Notes: generated from the sequence alone by a model not told the origin. Counted from the first letter of the stretch, positions 50,205-58,405 are shown. The stretch is 64,000 nucleotides of DNA from Candidatus Terraquivivens ruidianensis (GCA_023267975.1 JALNLA010000001.1:62001-126000), one strand, 5' to 3'. Translations and numbers: made by a program.

Positions 50205-50446
50205 AGACGCCCACCCCCAACAGTTCTTGTTATGATGACTAATTTGTCACCGTCCGATACCCCTATATTGGCGAGCGTCTCCGTTTCTTTCAAAGCCCTG
50301 CCCTTGTACGTTAAGTGCGTGGTATCTGGCGGGAGTTTCTTAATTGCGCAAACCTTCGTCTTCACCGCTCCTATAGTTGCGTTTGGTGAGACTTCTAACT
50401 CTAGCGGACTGCCGCCGCCGACTGCAGGTATAACCTTGATTTTCAT
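50156..50446 (-). CDS. Ubiquitin-like modifier precursor
   Basis: A 96-residue beta-grasp protein opening 'MKIKVIPAVGGGSPLELEV' with the central helix 'IGAVKTKVCAIKKLPPD' and 'THLTYKGRALKETETL', the counterparts of ubiquitin's helix and 'QRLIFAGKQLEDGRTL' strand. It reaches Gly-Gly-Gly at 77-79 and then an 18-residue tail ('RLWRPTQSYLNLYGIRG'), so it needs a protease to expose the di-glycine; the Rpn11-like JAMM gene next door is the obvious candidate. Lysines at 29, 31, 36, 37, 48 and 53 could allow chains. A TATA 'gtatttaaatat' (50481-50492) lies about 35-45 bp upstream. Confidence 0.92.
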   Translation of the reverse strand: MKIKVIPAVGGGSPLELEVSPNATIGAVKTKVCAIKKLPPDTTHLTYKGRALKETETLANIGVSDGDKLVIITRTVGGGRLWRPTQSYLNLYGIRG

Positions 50447-50641
50447 AAACCGTTACCCCTATCGGCATTTTATTCGTAGTGTATTTAAATATTAACTTTT
50501 AAAACGGACAGGAATTACGTACAGACAACGCTGGGAATATCCGTATATTTTGGGGATAGTTGCCTACGGAGGCTGTTTGATAGCTTTGCTGACAATCTCA
50601 AACGTTAATTAATATGGTTTAGGCATTAGTGTGTAGGTTCC
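50447..50641. promoter_or_regulatory. Divergent promoter region of Ub-E2 and JAMM operons
   Basis: A minus-strand TATA overlaps 50481-50492 (TATTTAAAT) and serves ubiquitin. A plus-strand element 'gttaattaatat' (50603-50614) lies about 28-39 bp before the JAMM ATG at 50642. The 195 bp therefore control conjugation and deconjugation genes from one place. No convincing operator repeat was seen. Confidence 0.55.
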
Positions 50642-51331
50642 ATGAGAGCACGAATTTATCCCTTAGCGCTCGGCAAGATACTTCACCATTCTATCAGCAA
50701 CATTAATCAAGAAGTTGCAGGATTAATGGTAGGAAAAGTCGTATCTGATGTCGTTGAGGTTTGGGATACGGTCACAGGCTCTCAACAAAACTCACCTGCG
50801 TACGTTAAGCTTGAAGAGAGCGTTATGGCCTTGGTTGCCGAGGTTCTATTGGAAAACCTTCCAGACCTGTACATAGTCGGCTGGTATCATTCGCATCCTG
50901 GTCTAAACGTCTTCATGTCACCCATAGATATCGAGACGCAAAGAACCTACCAGGCCATGTTCCCTAAGGCCATAGCGTTAGTGATAGACCCCGTGCAATT
51001 TAGCGTTAGTTGGAAGATTTCAGACCTTAAGATTGGCGTGTTTAGGATAGATAAAAATAAGGGGATAGTGCCTGTAAGATTCACACTCGGTTTACAACGA
51101 CGCAAGGTCCTAGAAAGCACGTTAATCGGTCTCCAAACTCTTGATTTAATGCCCAAAGGACCCGATGTTAAGGATGAGGAGCTAGTAAAGGTTAGCGCTA
51201 CTGAAAAAACTGATAACATCGATTATATAGTAAAGTTTTTTAGTAGAGCCAAAAAACTCTTACCAGGAAAAAAGGATAGAAGTAGAGGTGTGGATTCTTC
51301 AAAGGTCAGGTTTAATCAGGAGGAGTTATAA
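50642..51331 (+). CDS. Rpn11-like JAMM metalloprotease (deubiquitinase)
   Basis: A 229-residue MPN+ protein. The JAMM zinc site is complete: E24 in 'NQEVAGLMVGK', H83 and H85 in 'GWYHSHPG', S93 and D96 in 'FMSPIDIETQ'. The longer 'HSHPGLNVFMSPIDIETQ' and the C-terminal helices (about 160-229) match eukaryotic Rpn11/CSN5 more than the short prokaryotic JAMMs. It should remove the ubiquitin tail extension and cut isopeptide bonds. The stop codon overlaps the ATG of the next gene (TAATG), giving a two-gene operon divergent from Ub-E2. Confidence 0.93.
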   Translation: MRARIYPLALGKILHHSISNINQEVAGLMVGKVVSDVVEVWDTVTGSQQNSPAYVKLEESVMALVAEVLLENLPDLYIVGWYHSHPGLNVFMSPIDIETQRTYQAMFPKAIALVIDPVQFSVSWKISDLKIGVFRIDKNKGIVPVRFTLGLQRRKVLESTLIGLQTLDLMPKGPDVKDEELVKVSATEKTDNIDYIVKFFSRAKKLLPGKKDRSRGVDSSKVRFNQEEL

Positions 51332-52131
51332 TGCCAAAAAAGATAGTCATCAAGTTTAAAGAGGAAAAAGCGCCGAGGGATGTATTAGAGGAGGTCCCTC
51401 AGTTAGAACCTGAGGCTAGCGTTACAGAAACAGAGGTAAGGGTACAAACAAAACCATCTGAGATTGTCACACCATCCAAGGGTGTCGAGGCTTCGATAAT
51501 CAAAGAGGCTTTTGACGGGTATGATGCGCTAATGGCAAAGATACAAGAAGTGAAGGTACGGGAACAGATATTCCAAAAAATGTTTCTAGAGCAGGACATC
51601 AGCATTACGACCGTTAAAGAGATACTTGCAAGGTGGAATACGGCAAGGGACCAAATAGTTAATGAGGCGGCATCTTTAATTGAAAAAGTTAACGAGGCTA
51701 AAAGTAAACTGGAAAGTGAGTTTTCAAAGATTGAAACGGATTTATGCATCTCGGTCGTTGAATTGGACACGCTAAAGTATAAAGAAAGTTCGAATGTGCC
51801 CGTACCTCAAGAGCTTAAAGCAGGTTTAGAGGCAAAGATTACGATTCTTAGGCAAGAACTTTCCGAGAAGAAAAAGAAAATAGGAGAATTGGAGGAGATG
51901 GTTAGAATGCTCTCTGAGTTGCCGAAAAAAATCCATTCCTTAACGTCGTACACTGAGCTCGCCGATAAACTCTACGAGGAGTTAAAGGAAAAGCACGGTA
52001 CAAAGTTTGGTCCTAGGGTTGACGAGGCTTTGCAGAAGAACATAGAGACCGTCATGCAATCTAAGGGCATACCGAGGGAGTATGCTATAATACTTATTTG
52101 GAGGGAAGTCCAAGCTTCCGCTACCAGCTGA
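51331..52131 (+). CDS. Coiled-coil protein co-transcribed with the JAMM protease
   Basis: A 266-residue protein: a Glu/Val-rich disordered start (1-55), helical segments from about 60, a coiled coil at about 110-195 ('AKITILRQELSEKKKKIGELEEMVRML'), and a C-terminal globular part 'KFGPRVDEALQKNIETVMQSKGIPREYAIILIWREV'. Its start codon overlaps the JAMM stop by one base, strong evidence for functional linkage. It might act as a Rpn8-like or substrate-tethering partner, but it lacks an MPN domain and no family was recognised. Confidence 0.72.
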   Translation: MPKKIVIKFKEEKAPRDVLEEVPQLEPEASVTETEVRVQTKPSEIVTPSKGVEASIIKEAFDGYDALMAKIQEVKVREQIFQKMFLEQDISITTVKEILARWNTARDQIVNEAASLIEKVNEAKSKLESEFSKIETDLCISVVELDTLKYKESSNVPVPQELKAGLEAKITILRQELSEKKKKIGELEEMVRMLSELPKKIHSLTSYTELADKLYEELKEKHGTKFGPRVDEALQKNIETVMQSKGIPREYAIILIWREVQASATS

Positions 52132-52234
52132 TGTATATAGCCATAAGTAGCGGCTTTACCTTTTAATTCAACTTTTAATGAATAAATACAAGAGTAAGAA
52201 CCAAAAGCAACCATCAACTTTATTTAATAAAGGT

Positions 52235-52678
52235 ATGATGGACGAAAAAGATTGGAAAATATTAAATGAATTAATCGAGGATGCGAGCCAGAGCATCTCT
52301 GAGCTTGCAATAAAGCTTAGCCTGCCGAGGACGACGGTTCAAGAAAGGGTAAAGAAGTTAAAGAGTAAGGAAATAATTAAGAAATTTACCGTGATACCGA
52401 ATTACTCGAAGCTCGGTAAGCCAGCGACGGCGTTCGTGTTGATATCCTTTCTTCCGGGCGCAAACATTTCCCAGAAAAAGCTTGCCGAATACATAGCAAC
52501 GCTGCCCGGCGTCCATGAAGTTCACCTCATATCCGGAGAGTGGGATATACTTTTGAAGGTGAGGGGGGAGTCGATACAGTCAATAGGTGAACTTGTCATA
52601 GATAAGCTTAGGGCTATTGAAGGTGTAGGGAAGAGTATGACGTGCGCATCGTTCCTTACGATTAAGGAGGAGGTCTGA
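52235..52678 (+). CDS. Lrp/AsnC-family transcriptional regulator
   Basis: About 147 residues from the ATG at 52235 (or 52238), preceded by 'aaaggt'; an in-frame ATG at 52178 would add 19 residues without family similarity. The HTH is 'DWKILNELIEDASQSISELAIKLSLPRTTVQERVKKLKSKEII', followed by the RAM ligand-binding domain with 'TLPGVHEVHLISGEWDILLKV'. Such proteins sense amino acids. The two genes downstream may be its operon (7 bp to the zinc ribbon gene). Confidence 0.88.
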   Translation: MMDEKDWKILNELIEDASQSISELAIKLSLPRTTVQERVKKLKSKEIIKKFTVIPNYSKLGKPATAFVLISFLPGANISQKKLAEYIATLPGVHEVHLISGEWDILLKVRGESIQSIGELVIDKLRAIEGVGKSMTCASFLTIKEEV

Positions 52679-52684
52679 TAGGGT

Positions 52685-52939
52685 GTGAAAGTTCTAATCT
52701 GTCCTATATGCAAAAGCGAGAAAGTTAGTTTATATTTAGGTGGATATGCGGGAATGTTGTATCAGTGCACCTCCTGCAGCTATGTTGGGCCCGTAGTGAT
52801 CGAGGTGAATGACTTGGATACGTTAAAGGAGCTTGAGGAGTTGTCCAAAGAGACAGCAAACGGTTCAGTTGAAGAAGAGTATGTTGACGAATGTGAGAAA
52901 ATGCCCGCTAAGAAGACGAGGCGTGGAGGTTTCAAATAA
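52685..52939 (+). CDS. Zinc-ribbon protein
   Basis: An 84-residue protein from a GTG start: 'CPICKSEKVSLYLGGYAGMLYQCTSCSYVGPVVIEV' forms a zinc ribbon with two C-x2-C knuckles, then an acidic helical tail. Related archaeal ribbons accompany RecA-superfamily ATPases; here its end overlaps the KaiC-like gene. It probably gives protein or nucleic-acid contacts. Confidence 0.7.
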   Translation: MKVLICPICKSEKVSLYLGGYAGMLYQCTSCSYVGPVVIEVNDLDTLKELEELSKETANGSVEEEYVDECEKMPAKKTRRGGFK

Positions 52940-53726
52940 CTTAAAGTTTAAACAACCCATATTTTATAAAATAAGTGAGGTGGATTTGCGAGAATACGCT
53001 CCTACCGGCATAGAGGGGGTCGACCTCATGCTGGAGGGGTACGGTATACCGAGGGGATACGTGGTACTGGTCCTCGGTTCGCCAGGTTGCGGTAAGACGA
53101 CGCTCGGCGTCCAATTTCTTTATAATGGCGTTGTTAAGTTTAACGAAAACGGGATTTTGGTCCTTCTTGAGGAAGACCCTGAGATGCTCAAGTCCAATAT
53201 GCTGAGGTTTGGCTGGGATTTGTACAGGTTAGAGAAGGAGAACAGAATTGCCATAATTGATGCTTCACCGATACGTTTTATAACGAAAGGCATCAAATTG
53301 GGCGAGACAACCATTGGTAGCAGAGAATTCCAGCTCTTATCCCTAATAGAAAAGATAAAAAAGGAGAGTGAGAGGTTAAACGCTAAAAGGCTTGTTATAG
53401 ACTCGCTCTCTACTTTCACGTTACAGTATCCAAAAGAAGTGGAAAGGAGGGGGGCTGTCCTCAACTTGATTCAAGGCATCGCCTCAACCGGCTGCACAAC
53501 GTTGTTGATTTCGGAGCTCGTAGGCTCGTCAACCGAAAGAAAGTACCAAATCGAAGAGTATCTTGCTCATGGTGTGATACTTTTGCAGAGGTTGCTCAGA
53601 GCTGGTGGGGTCGTTCATGCTTTCATGATCGAGAAAATGAGAAAGGTGAATCATGATGTTCAACCAAGACCGTTTAAGATAACCCAAAATGGAATCGTCG
53701 TATTTCCCTCAGAGGTCATTTTTTGA
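52923..53726 (+). CDS. KaiC/RadA-like RecA-superfamily ATPase
   Basis: About 268 residues from the GTG at 52923; upstream codons in frame look like overlap noise. The core opens 'APTGIEGVDLMLEGYGIPRGYVVLVLGSPGCGKTTLGVQF' with Walker A 'GSPGCGKTT'; Walker B is 'RLVIDSLSTFTL'. It is a single-domain KaiC-like protein, a group tied to archaeal signalling and motility control, with targets generally unknown. It lies in an apparent operon with the Lrp regulator and the zinc ribbon. Confidence 0.85.
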   Translation: MEVSNNLKFKQPIFYKISEVDLREYAPTGIEGVDLMLEGYGIPRGYVVLVLGSPGCGKTTLGVQFLYNGVVKFNENGILVLLEEDPEMLKSNMLRFGWDLYRLEKENRIAIIDASPIRFITKGIKLGETTIGSREFQLLSLIEKIKKESERLNAKRLVIDSLSTFTLQYPKEVERRGAVLNLIQGIASTGCTTLLISELVGSSTERKYQIEEYLAHGVILLQRLLRAGGVVHAFMIEKMRKVNHDVQPRPFKITQNGIVVFPSEVIF

Positions 53727-53781
53727 TATGCTTATGGGTGGTTTGTCATTTATATAAGACTAAAATTTTAATGTAGAGAGG

Positions 53782-54378
53782 ATGTCCCCTGAAACTTCAG
53801 AGCCAAAGCACGGGGTCTTTACGGTAATTATACCTAAGGACCGGATAGGCGTGTTAATAGGTGTCAACGGTTCCGTGAAGGAGACGATAGAAGAGAGGCT
53901 AGGTGTAAAACTCACGGTCGATAGCAAGGATGGTGTAGTTTCGATAGAGCTGGCGAAGTCTCCTAACGAAGGTGGAGACCCAGCTGCCCTCTTCAAGGCC
54001 CGTGACGTTGTAGTTGCTATAGGAAGGGGGTTCTCGCCAGATAGGGCATTTAAGCTCTTCGAGGAGGATACCGTTCTGAGCATCATCCATTTAGAAGATT
54101 TTGTCGGTAGAAATGCGAGTAACTTAGTTAGAGTTAAGGCTAGGCTTATAGGAACGGGAGGGAAAACGAGGAAAATAATCGAGGAAAATGCTCATGTGTT
54201 AGTATCGATATACGGCGATACCGTGGCAATGATAGGCGACCCTCAGGACGTTGAGGCTGCTAAGGAGGCTGTGATAAGGCTGATAACCGGCTCGCCCCAC
54301 AGCGCAGTATACAAAATGCTTGACGAGTATGCTCGGAGGAGGAAGATGGGAAAGCTTGTGCCCAGATTTAAAATGTGA
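53782..54378 (+). CDS. KH-domain RNA-binding protein, Dim2/Pno1-like
   Basis: A 198-residue protein with two KH domains: 'IIPKDRIGVLIGVNGSVKETIEERLGVKL' and 'VKARLIGTGGKTRKIIEENAHVLVSIYGDTV'. This matches archaeal Dim2/Pno1 (Krr1-like) proteins that bind the 3' region of pre-16S rRNA during small subunit assembly. Its usual genomic partners, RIO1 and aIF1A, follow within 3 kb. The lysine-rich 'YARRRKMGKLVPRFKM' tail is typical. Confidence 0.92.
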   Translation: MSPETSEPKHGVFTVIIPKDRIGVLIGVNGSVKETIEERLGVKLTVDSKDGVVSIELAKSPNEGGDPAALFKARDVVVAIGRGFSPDRAFKLFEEDTVLSIIHLEDFVGRNASNLVRVKARLIGTGGKTRKIIEENAHVLVSIYGDTVAMIGDPQDVEAAKEAVIRLITGSPHSAVYKMLDEYARRRKMGKLVPRFKM

Positions 54379-54477
54379 TGGGACTGCGAGGGAAAGATAA
54401 AATAGGTGCTCTGCACAAACTGTGTAGCAAGCTTACATAGAAGTTGCAATTCATGCTTAAGAAAAGGTGATAAAGGC

Positions 54478-56040
54478 TTGGCAGAGGTAAAGTTCGAGAA
54501 GATATCGCCTGCCGACTTCTTCTACCGCAATAGGGACATAGCCGGATTCACAAATCCCAGCCGTTCTCTTTACACATCCATCAGAGAGCTCGTAGAGAAC
54601 TCGCTCGACGCTTGTGAGGTGGGCAGGATTTTGCCCGAGATAATTGTTGAACTACGGGAGGTTGGTGAAGGTAGTTCCGAAGATGTTAGAGTGTTTAGGT
54701 TAAGAGTTAAGGACAACGGAATAGGTGTTGATGCGGAACACATACCGCATGCATTCGCAACAGTATTTTACGGAAGCAAATATGGGTATCGCCAATCGCG
54801 TGGAACTTTTGGGCTCGGTGGTACGATGGCGCTATTGTATGGTCAGATTACAACAAACAAACCCGTAACTGTCATCTCTTGCACAGACAACGACGTTCAT
54901 GAATTCGTTTTAAGGATAGATATCGTCGAGAACAAACCTATAGTGCTCGACCACAAAGTTCATGAAAACAGCAACAATTGGAGGGGCACGATAATAGATT
55001 ATTATCTGGAGGCGGATTACACCAATAGCAAGGCGAAGATAGTCGAGTATTTCAGAAACACGGCCATGGCGAATCCAAGTGCATCTTTAATGTTTATCGA
55101 CCCTAAAGGTAGGCTATACTACTTCCCAAGAATCGCCGAAAAGGTTCCAGAGCCTCCGAAGGAGGCATTACCGCATCCCGTGGGGGTCGATGTGGAAACG
55201 ATGAAGCGACTGATATCCGGGACAAAGTCCGAGACGCTCCTATCTTTTTTGACAAGCAACTTCCAGCGTGTTGGTCCTAAAACTGCGAAAGAGGTTCTAG
55301 AATCAGCTACCCTTTCACCGACAATAAACCCAAAAGAATTAAACCATGAGCAGCTTACGGCACTCGTAGAGGCCATCAAAAGATACAAAAAGTTCAGAGC
55401 ACCAGACCCGACACCTCTGAGTCCAATAGGCAGGGATCTACTCGAGGCAGGTATTAAAGCGATACTGATGCCAGAGTTCCTCTACGTAGTCCAGAGGCCA
55501 CCACAATCTTACTCCGGCTTTCCGTTTATAGTTGAGGCTGCAGTAGCGTATGGTGGTAAGATGCAACCGAGTGAAGACATACGAATATACAGGTTTGCGA
55601 ACAAAATACCACTTATCTATGACGAGAGAGCGGATGTTGTTTGGAAGGTAGTATCCGAGAGAATCGATTGGAGCAACTACAACGTCCCGAAAGGTGCGCC
55701 GCTGGCTGTAGTCACACATATATGCTCTTTGAAAGTGCCCTACAAGACCGTAGGTAAGGAGGCGATAGCTGATAGGCCAGAAATCGAACACGAACTGACG
55801 ATCGCAATAAGGGAGTGCGCCAGGGTGCTGAAGCACTATCTCATAAAGGTTGAGAGGCGTGCTATCACGATGAAGAAGTTGAACATATATGCTAAGTACC
55901 TTCCGAAGATAGCAAGATTTTCAGCAGAACTCATAGACAGAAAGGAGCCACCAGACATTACGAAACTTTTAGAAAAGATAGGCGTTACGCCTGAAATTCT
56001 AGAAAAGATAAAACTCGAGGAGCAGGAGGGCGCAATATAA
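54478..56040 (+). CDS. top6B: DNA topoisomerase VI subunit B
   Basis: About 520 residues. The GHKL ATPase has 'SIRELVENSLDACE' (N box), 'VKDNGIGVDAEHIPHAF' and 'GTFGLGGTMALLYGQ'; the helix-two-turn-helix linker and transducer follow, with the switch Lys in 'GFPFIVEAAVAYGG...' to 'NKIPLIYDE'. It forms a heterotetramer with Top6A to relax supercoils and decatenate DNA. The TTG at 54478 with 'aggtgata' eight bases before is preferred; a longer reading from 54406 adds a Cys-rich leader of no known family. The Top6A gene is not adjacent, as it commonly is. Confidence 0.93.
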   Translation: MAEVKFEKISPADFFYRNRDIAGFTNPSRSLYTSIRELVENSLDACEVGRILPEIIVELREVGEGSSEDVRVFRLRVKDNGIGVDAEHIPHAFATVFYGSKYGYRQSRGTFGLGGTMALLYGQITTNKPVTVISCTDNDVHEFVLRIDIVENKPIVLDHKVHENSNNWRGTIIDYYLEADYTNSKAKIVEYFRNTAMANPSASLMFIDPKGRLYYFPRIAEKVPEPPKEALPHPVGVDVETMKRLISGTKSETLLSFLTSNFQRVGPKTAKEVLESATLSPTINPKELNHEQLTALVEAIKRYKKFRAPDPTPLSPIGRDLLEAGIKAILMPEFLYVVQRPPQSYSGFPFIVEAAVAYGGKMQPSEDIRIYRFANKIPLIYDERADVVWKVVSERIDWSNYNVPKGAPLAVVTHICSLKVPYKTVGKEAIADRPEIEHELTIAIRECARVLKHYLIKVERRAITMKKLNIYAKYLPKIARFSAELIDRKEPPDITKLLEKIGVTPEILEKIKLEEQEGAI

Positions 56041-56046
56041 GGGTGT

Positions 56047-56850
56047 TTAAGATTTTATCCACCCAATTACCTCTTCGGGAGACCTAACGCTAACGCCCTT
56101 TTTCTCGAAAAATTTTGTAATGTTTCTTACATCTCTTTCTAAAAATACTTCAGCCAGAGGGTGTGAGGTATGGACCGCTTGGGATAAATCTATGAAGTAA
56201 ATTGACAAGGTGTCTGTAACGAATACATTGTATTGACTCATGTCCGCATGTATTAGGTCTGCTTTCTGGTAAAGTTTCTTCATATTTTCGATTATCAGCG
56301 GATAGACCTTTCCGTAATCGCTCAGCTCTAAATTAGCTTCTTCCAACGTCGGATATCTGATTCCTTCTTTTCCTAGAAATTGCATGCCCAGAACGTTATT
56401 CTCCACAAAGTATGGTTTTGGCACCGGAACCTCAGCCTCGTACGCCTTCTTTAGATTTCCAAATTCACGCTTTGCCCAAAGGTAAACGAAGTCCTTAAAA
56501 TCGCTCGGAATTCTCTTGAACCGTGGGTCGTGCACTACGTAAGTCATTCTGGTTTTCTTAAACTCTGCGCTGGTTATCAAGTATATCTTCACGGCTACGA
56601 GTCCCTCCGGACCTTTTGCAAGGTATATCCTTGACTCTTTTCCGGCGCTAATTACACCATAGAACTCTGACAGCATACCAGCATTCATCAAGTCATAGAT
56701 CGTCATGAGCGTAAGTCTATCAAAAACTTCTTCTAGAACTTCGTCCAGTTCTGACCTTTTATGTAAGTATCTTTGCTCCTTGTCTGCCTTAAACTCTTTT
56801 CTCCTAAGCTTCTTCTCGACCTTATCAGAACTCAGGGCAAGCCTCACCAT
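56047..56850 (-). CDS. rio1: RIO1-family serine protein kinase
   Basis: A 267-residue atypical kinase. The P-loop is 'ISAGKESRIYLA', the ATP Lys is in 'LVAVKIYLI', the catalytic loop is 'LIHADMSQYNVF' and the metal-binding loop 'FIDLSQAV', all RIO1-type. It acts in late maturation of the small ribosomal subunit. Ten bp separate it from aIF1A upstream on the same strand, so they form one unit, facing the KH-top6B pair. Confidence 0.95.
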   Translation of the reverse strand: MVRLALSSDKVEKKLRRKEFKADKEQRYLHKRSELDEVLEEVFDRLTLMTIYDLMNAGMLSEFYGVISAGKESRIYLAKGPEGLVAVKIYLITSAEFKKTRMTYVVHDPRFKRIPSDFKDFVYLWAKREFGNLKKAYEAEVPVPKPYFVENNVLGMQFLGKEGIRYPTLEEANLELSDYGKVYPLIIENMKKLYQKADLIHADMSQYNVFVTDTLSIYFIDLSQAVHTSHPLAEVFLERDVRNITKFFEKKGVSVRSPEEVIGWIKS

Positions 56851-56860
56851 ATGTGGAACT

Positions 56861-57193
56861 TTATCCGGCCTCTATCTTAGCTTTGAGAAAATCAGGCAGG
56901 ACGTCCTGCTTGGCCAACTCTATGGCTTGATTTTTCGTAAACCTCCAGAAAATGTCTCCCCTATTCTGTTGAAACTCCCAAGGGCTAACCAGCACGAGGT
57001 CTCCTTCCTTAATCCAGATTCTCCTTTTCAACTGCCCCCTTATCCTACACAACCTTTGCTTTCCATCCGAGCACTCTACTAAAGCCCTATCGTATCCATA
57101 CATCTTTGTGACGACTCCGTAAACGTCCCCAGGCCCAGGCTTCACGGACTCTTCCAAGACGTCAGACTCGGATACTATCTTCCTTTTACCCAT
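56861..57193 (-). CDS. eif1A: Translation initiation factor aIF1A
   Basis: A 110-residue protein with an S1-like OB fold: 'GDVYGVVTKMYGYDRALVECSDGKQRLCRIRGQLKRRIWIKEGDLVLVSPWEFQ', the eIF1A core, plus a C-terminal helix. It promotes mRNA scanning/initiator selection on the small subunit. It leads the aIF1A-RIO1 unit. Confidence 0.95.
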   Translation of the reverse strand: MGKRKIVSESDVLEESVKPGPGDVYGVVTKMYGYDRALVECSDGKQRLCRIRGQLKRRIWIKEGDLVLVSPWEFQQNRGDIFWRFTKNQAIELAKQDVLPDFLKAKIEAG

Positions 57194-57300
57194 ACCGCTA
57201 CCTCCCTAAGTTAAGAATCTAATAAACGTTAGCCGGGCGATTGTCGGGCTAAACTCTATTAGGAACGTATACGGCTTCTAGTGAAGGGCGTAGGATAGAT

Positions 57301-58038
57301 TTGGAGATAAACGTACTAAAGAGTGGCGTCACGGCCAAGTCGTTGGTCGCAGCGCTTCCTGGTATGGGCAATGTGGGAGGCATTGCAGCAACGTACCTTA
57401 TAGAAGAGCTGAAGATGGAGCCAGTAGTGGAGATACTGGACTACATGCCACCTTACGTTATTCACAGGAATTCCATAATTGGGTTTGAAAGATTTTCTTT
57501 CAAGCTGTACTGGGGTGGAGGAGATTTTGCTGTATTTACTGGATTTTATCAACCTCAGGACCCTCACGTGCTGTACGAGTTATGTAATGATTTGCTCGAT
57601 TTAGCGGTCAGCTTGAATGTTAAAAGAATATACACGTTAGGAGCAGCGCATACCGGCATATCAGCACCAGAGCCAAGGGTTTTTTATGCAGTAACCGACG
57701 CTAGGCTTAGCGAGGAGATAGAATCTTATGGAGCCCAGCAAATGAGGGGTGAGGGGTACATAACTGGCTTTAACGGTCTATTGCTTGGATTGGCGGCACG
57801 ACGCAACATCGAGGGCGTGTGCTTCCTCGGAGAGATAGAAAGGCCCGATGTAGCACAACCTAAGGCTTCAAGAGAAGTGCTGAAAAGACTCTCCGCCGCT
57901 TTAAGGCTCGAGCATCTAGACTACACGAAGCTCGATGAGCAAGTAAGAAAGGTTGAAATTTACATCAATTCACTCAAAAGGAGTGAAGAGCTCAGACAGC
58001 CAAGGACTGGGATGGACATGCCACCGGGCGTTATGTGA
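57301..58038 (+). CDS. PAC2-family protein (proteasome assembly chaperone-like)
   Basis: A 245-residue protein of the PAC2 family: 'LVAALPGMGNVGGIAATYLIEEL', 'GDFAVFTGFYQPQDPHVLYELCNDLLDLA', 'RIYTLGAAHTGISAPEPRVFYAVTD' and 'FNGLLLGLAARRNIEGVCFLGEI'. Eukaryotic PAC2 helps build proteasome rings; archaeal homologues are thought to be related chaperones. With a ubiquitin system in the same genome a link to the proteasome is attractive, but nothing here proves it. TTG start. The cupin gene begins 9 bp after its stop. Confidence 0.85.
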   Translation: MEINVLKSGVTAKSLVAALPGMGNVGGIAATYLIEELKMEPVVEILDYMPPYVIHRNSIIGFERFSFKLYWGGGDFAVFTGFYQPQDPHVLYELCNDLLDLAVSLNVKRIYTLGAAHTGISAPEPRVFYAVTDARLSEEIESYGAQQMRGEGYITGFNGLLLGLAARRNIEGVCFLGEIERPDVAQPKASREVLKRLSAALRLEHLDYTKLDEQVRKVEIYINSLKRSEELRQPRTGMDMPPGVM

Positions 58039-58047
58039 GGTGTTTTT

Positions 58048-58356
58048 ATGAACGCTGTTATCAAGAATCTTGAAGAGTGTATCGAGTTTCCTAAGGAGGG
58101 AATACTGAGCAAGGTCATTATGAAAGTAAAGGGCATACAATGCACGCTATTTTGCATGTCTAAGGGGACAGAGATATCGGAACACACTTCGCTGAAAAAC
58201 GCGTCCCTGATCGTCCTAAAGGGTAAGGGTCTTATGAGCGTAGCTGGTGAAGAAACCATACTAAAACCGAGTGTCTTCATACACATGCCCGCAAACACAT
58301 CGCATGCCCTAAAAGCCGACGACGACTTGGCTTTCCTTCTAATCTTGACCGAGTAG
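58048..58356 (+). CDS. Small cupin protein
   Basis: A 102-residue single-domain cupin: 'GTEISEHTSLKNASLIVLKGKGLMSVAGEETILKPSVFIHMPANTSHAL'. Only two or three of the usual metal-binding His residues are visible ('EH' and 'SHAL'), so metal binding is uncertain. It is likely co-transcribed with the PAC2 gene; function unknown. Confidence 0.8.
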   Translation: MNAVIKNLEECIEFPKEGILSKVIMKVKGIQCTLFCMSKGTEISEHTSLKNASLIVLKGKGLMSVAGEETILKPSVFIHMPANTSHALKADDDLAFLLILTE

Positions 58357-58405
58357 TAAAGAAGTGCAACAATTTATATAACATAAGAAAAATAGCGGTA
58401 TGTGA

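Noticed and set aside
54406-54477. Cys-rich N-terminal extension of TopoVI-B
   Set aside because: The leader precedes a good ribosome-binding site and TTG at 54478 where family similarity begins, so it is probably untranslated.
57215-57300. Possible tRNA or structured RNA before the PAC2 gene
   Set aside because: Only a weak GC hairpin is visible; no acceptor stem or T-loop consensus.
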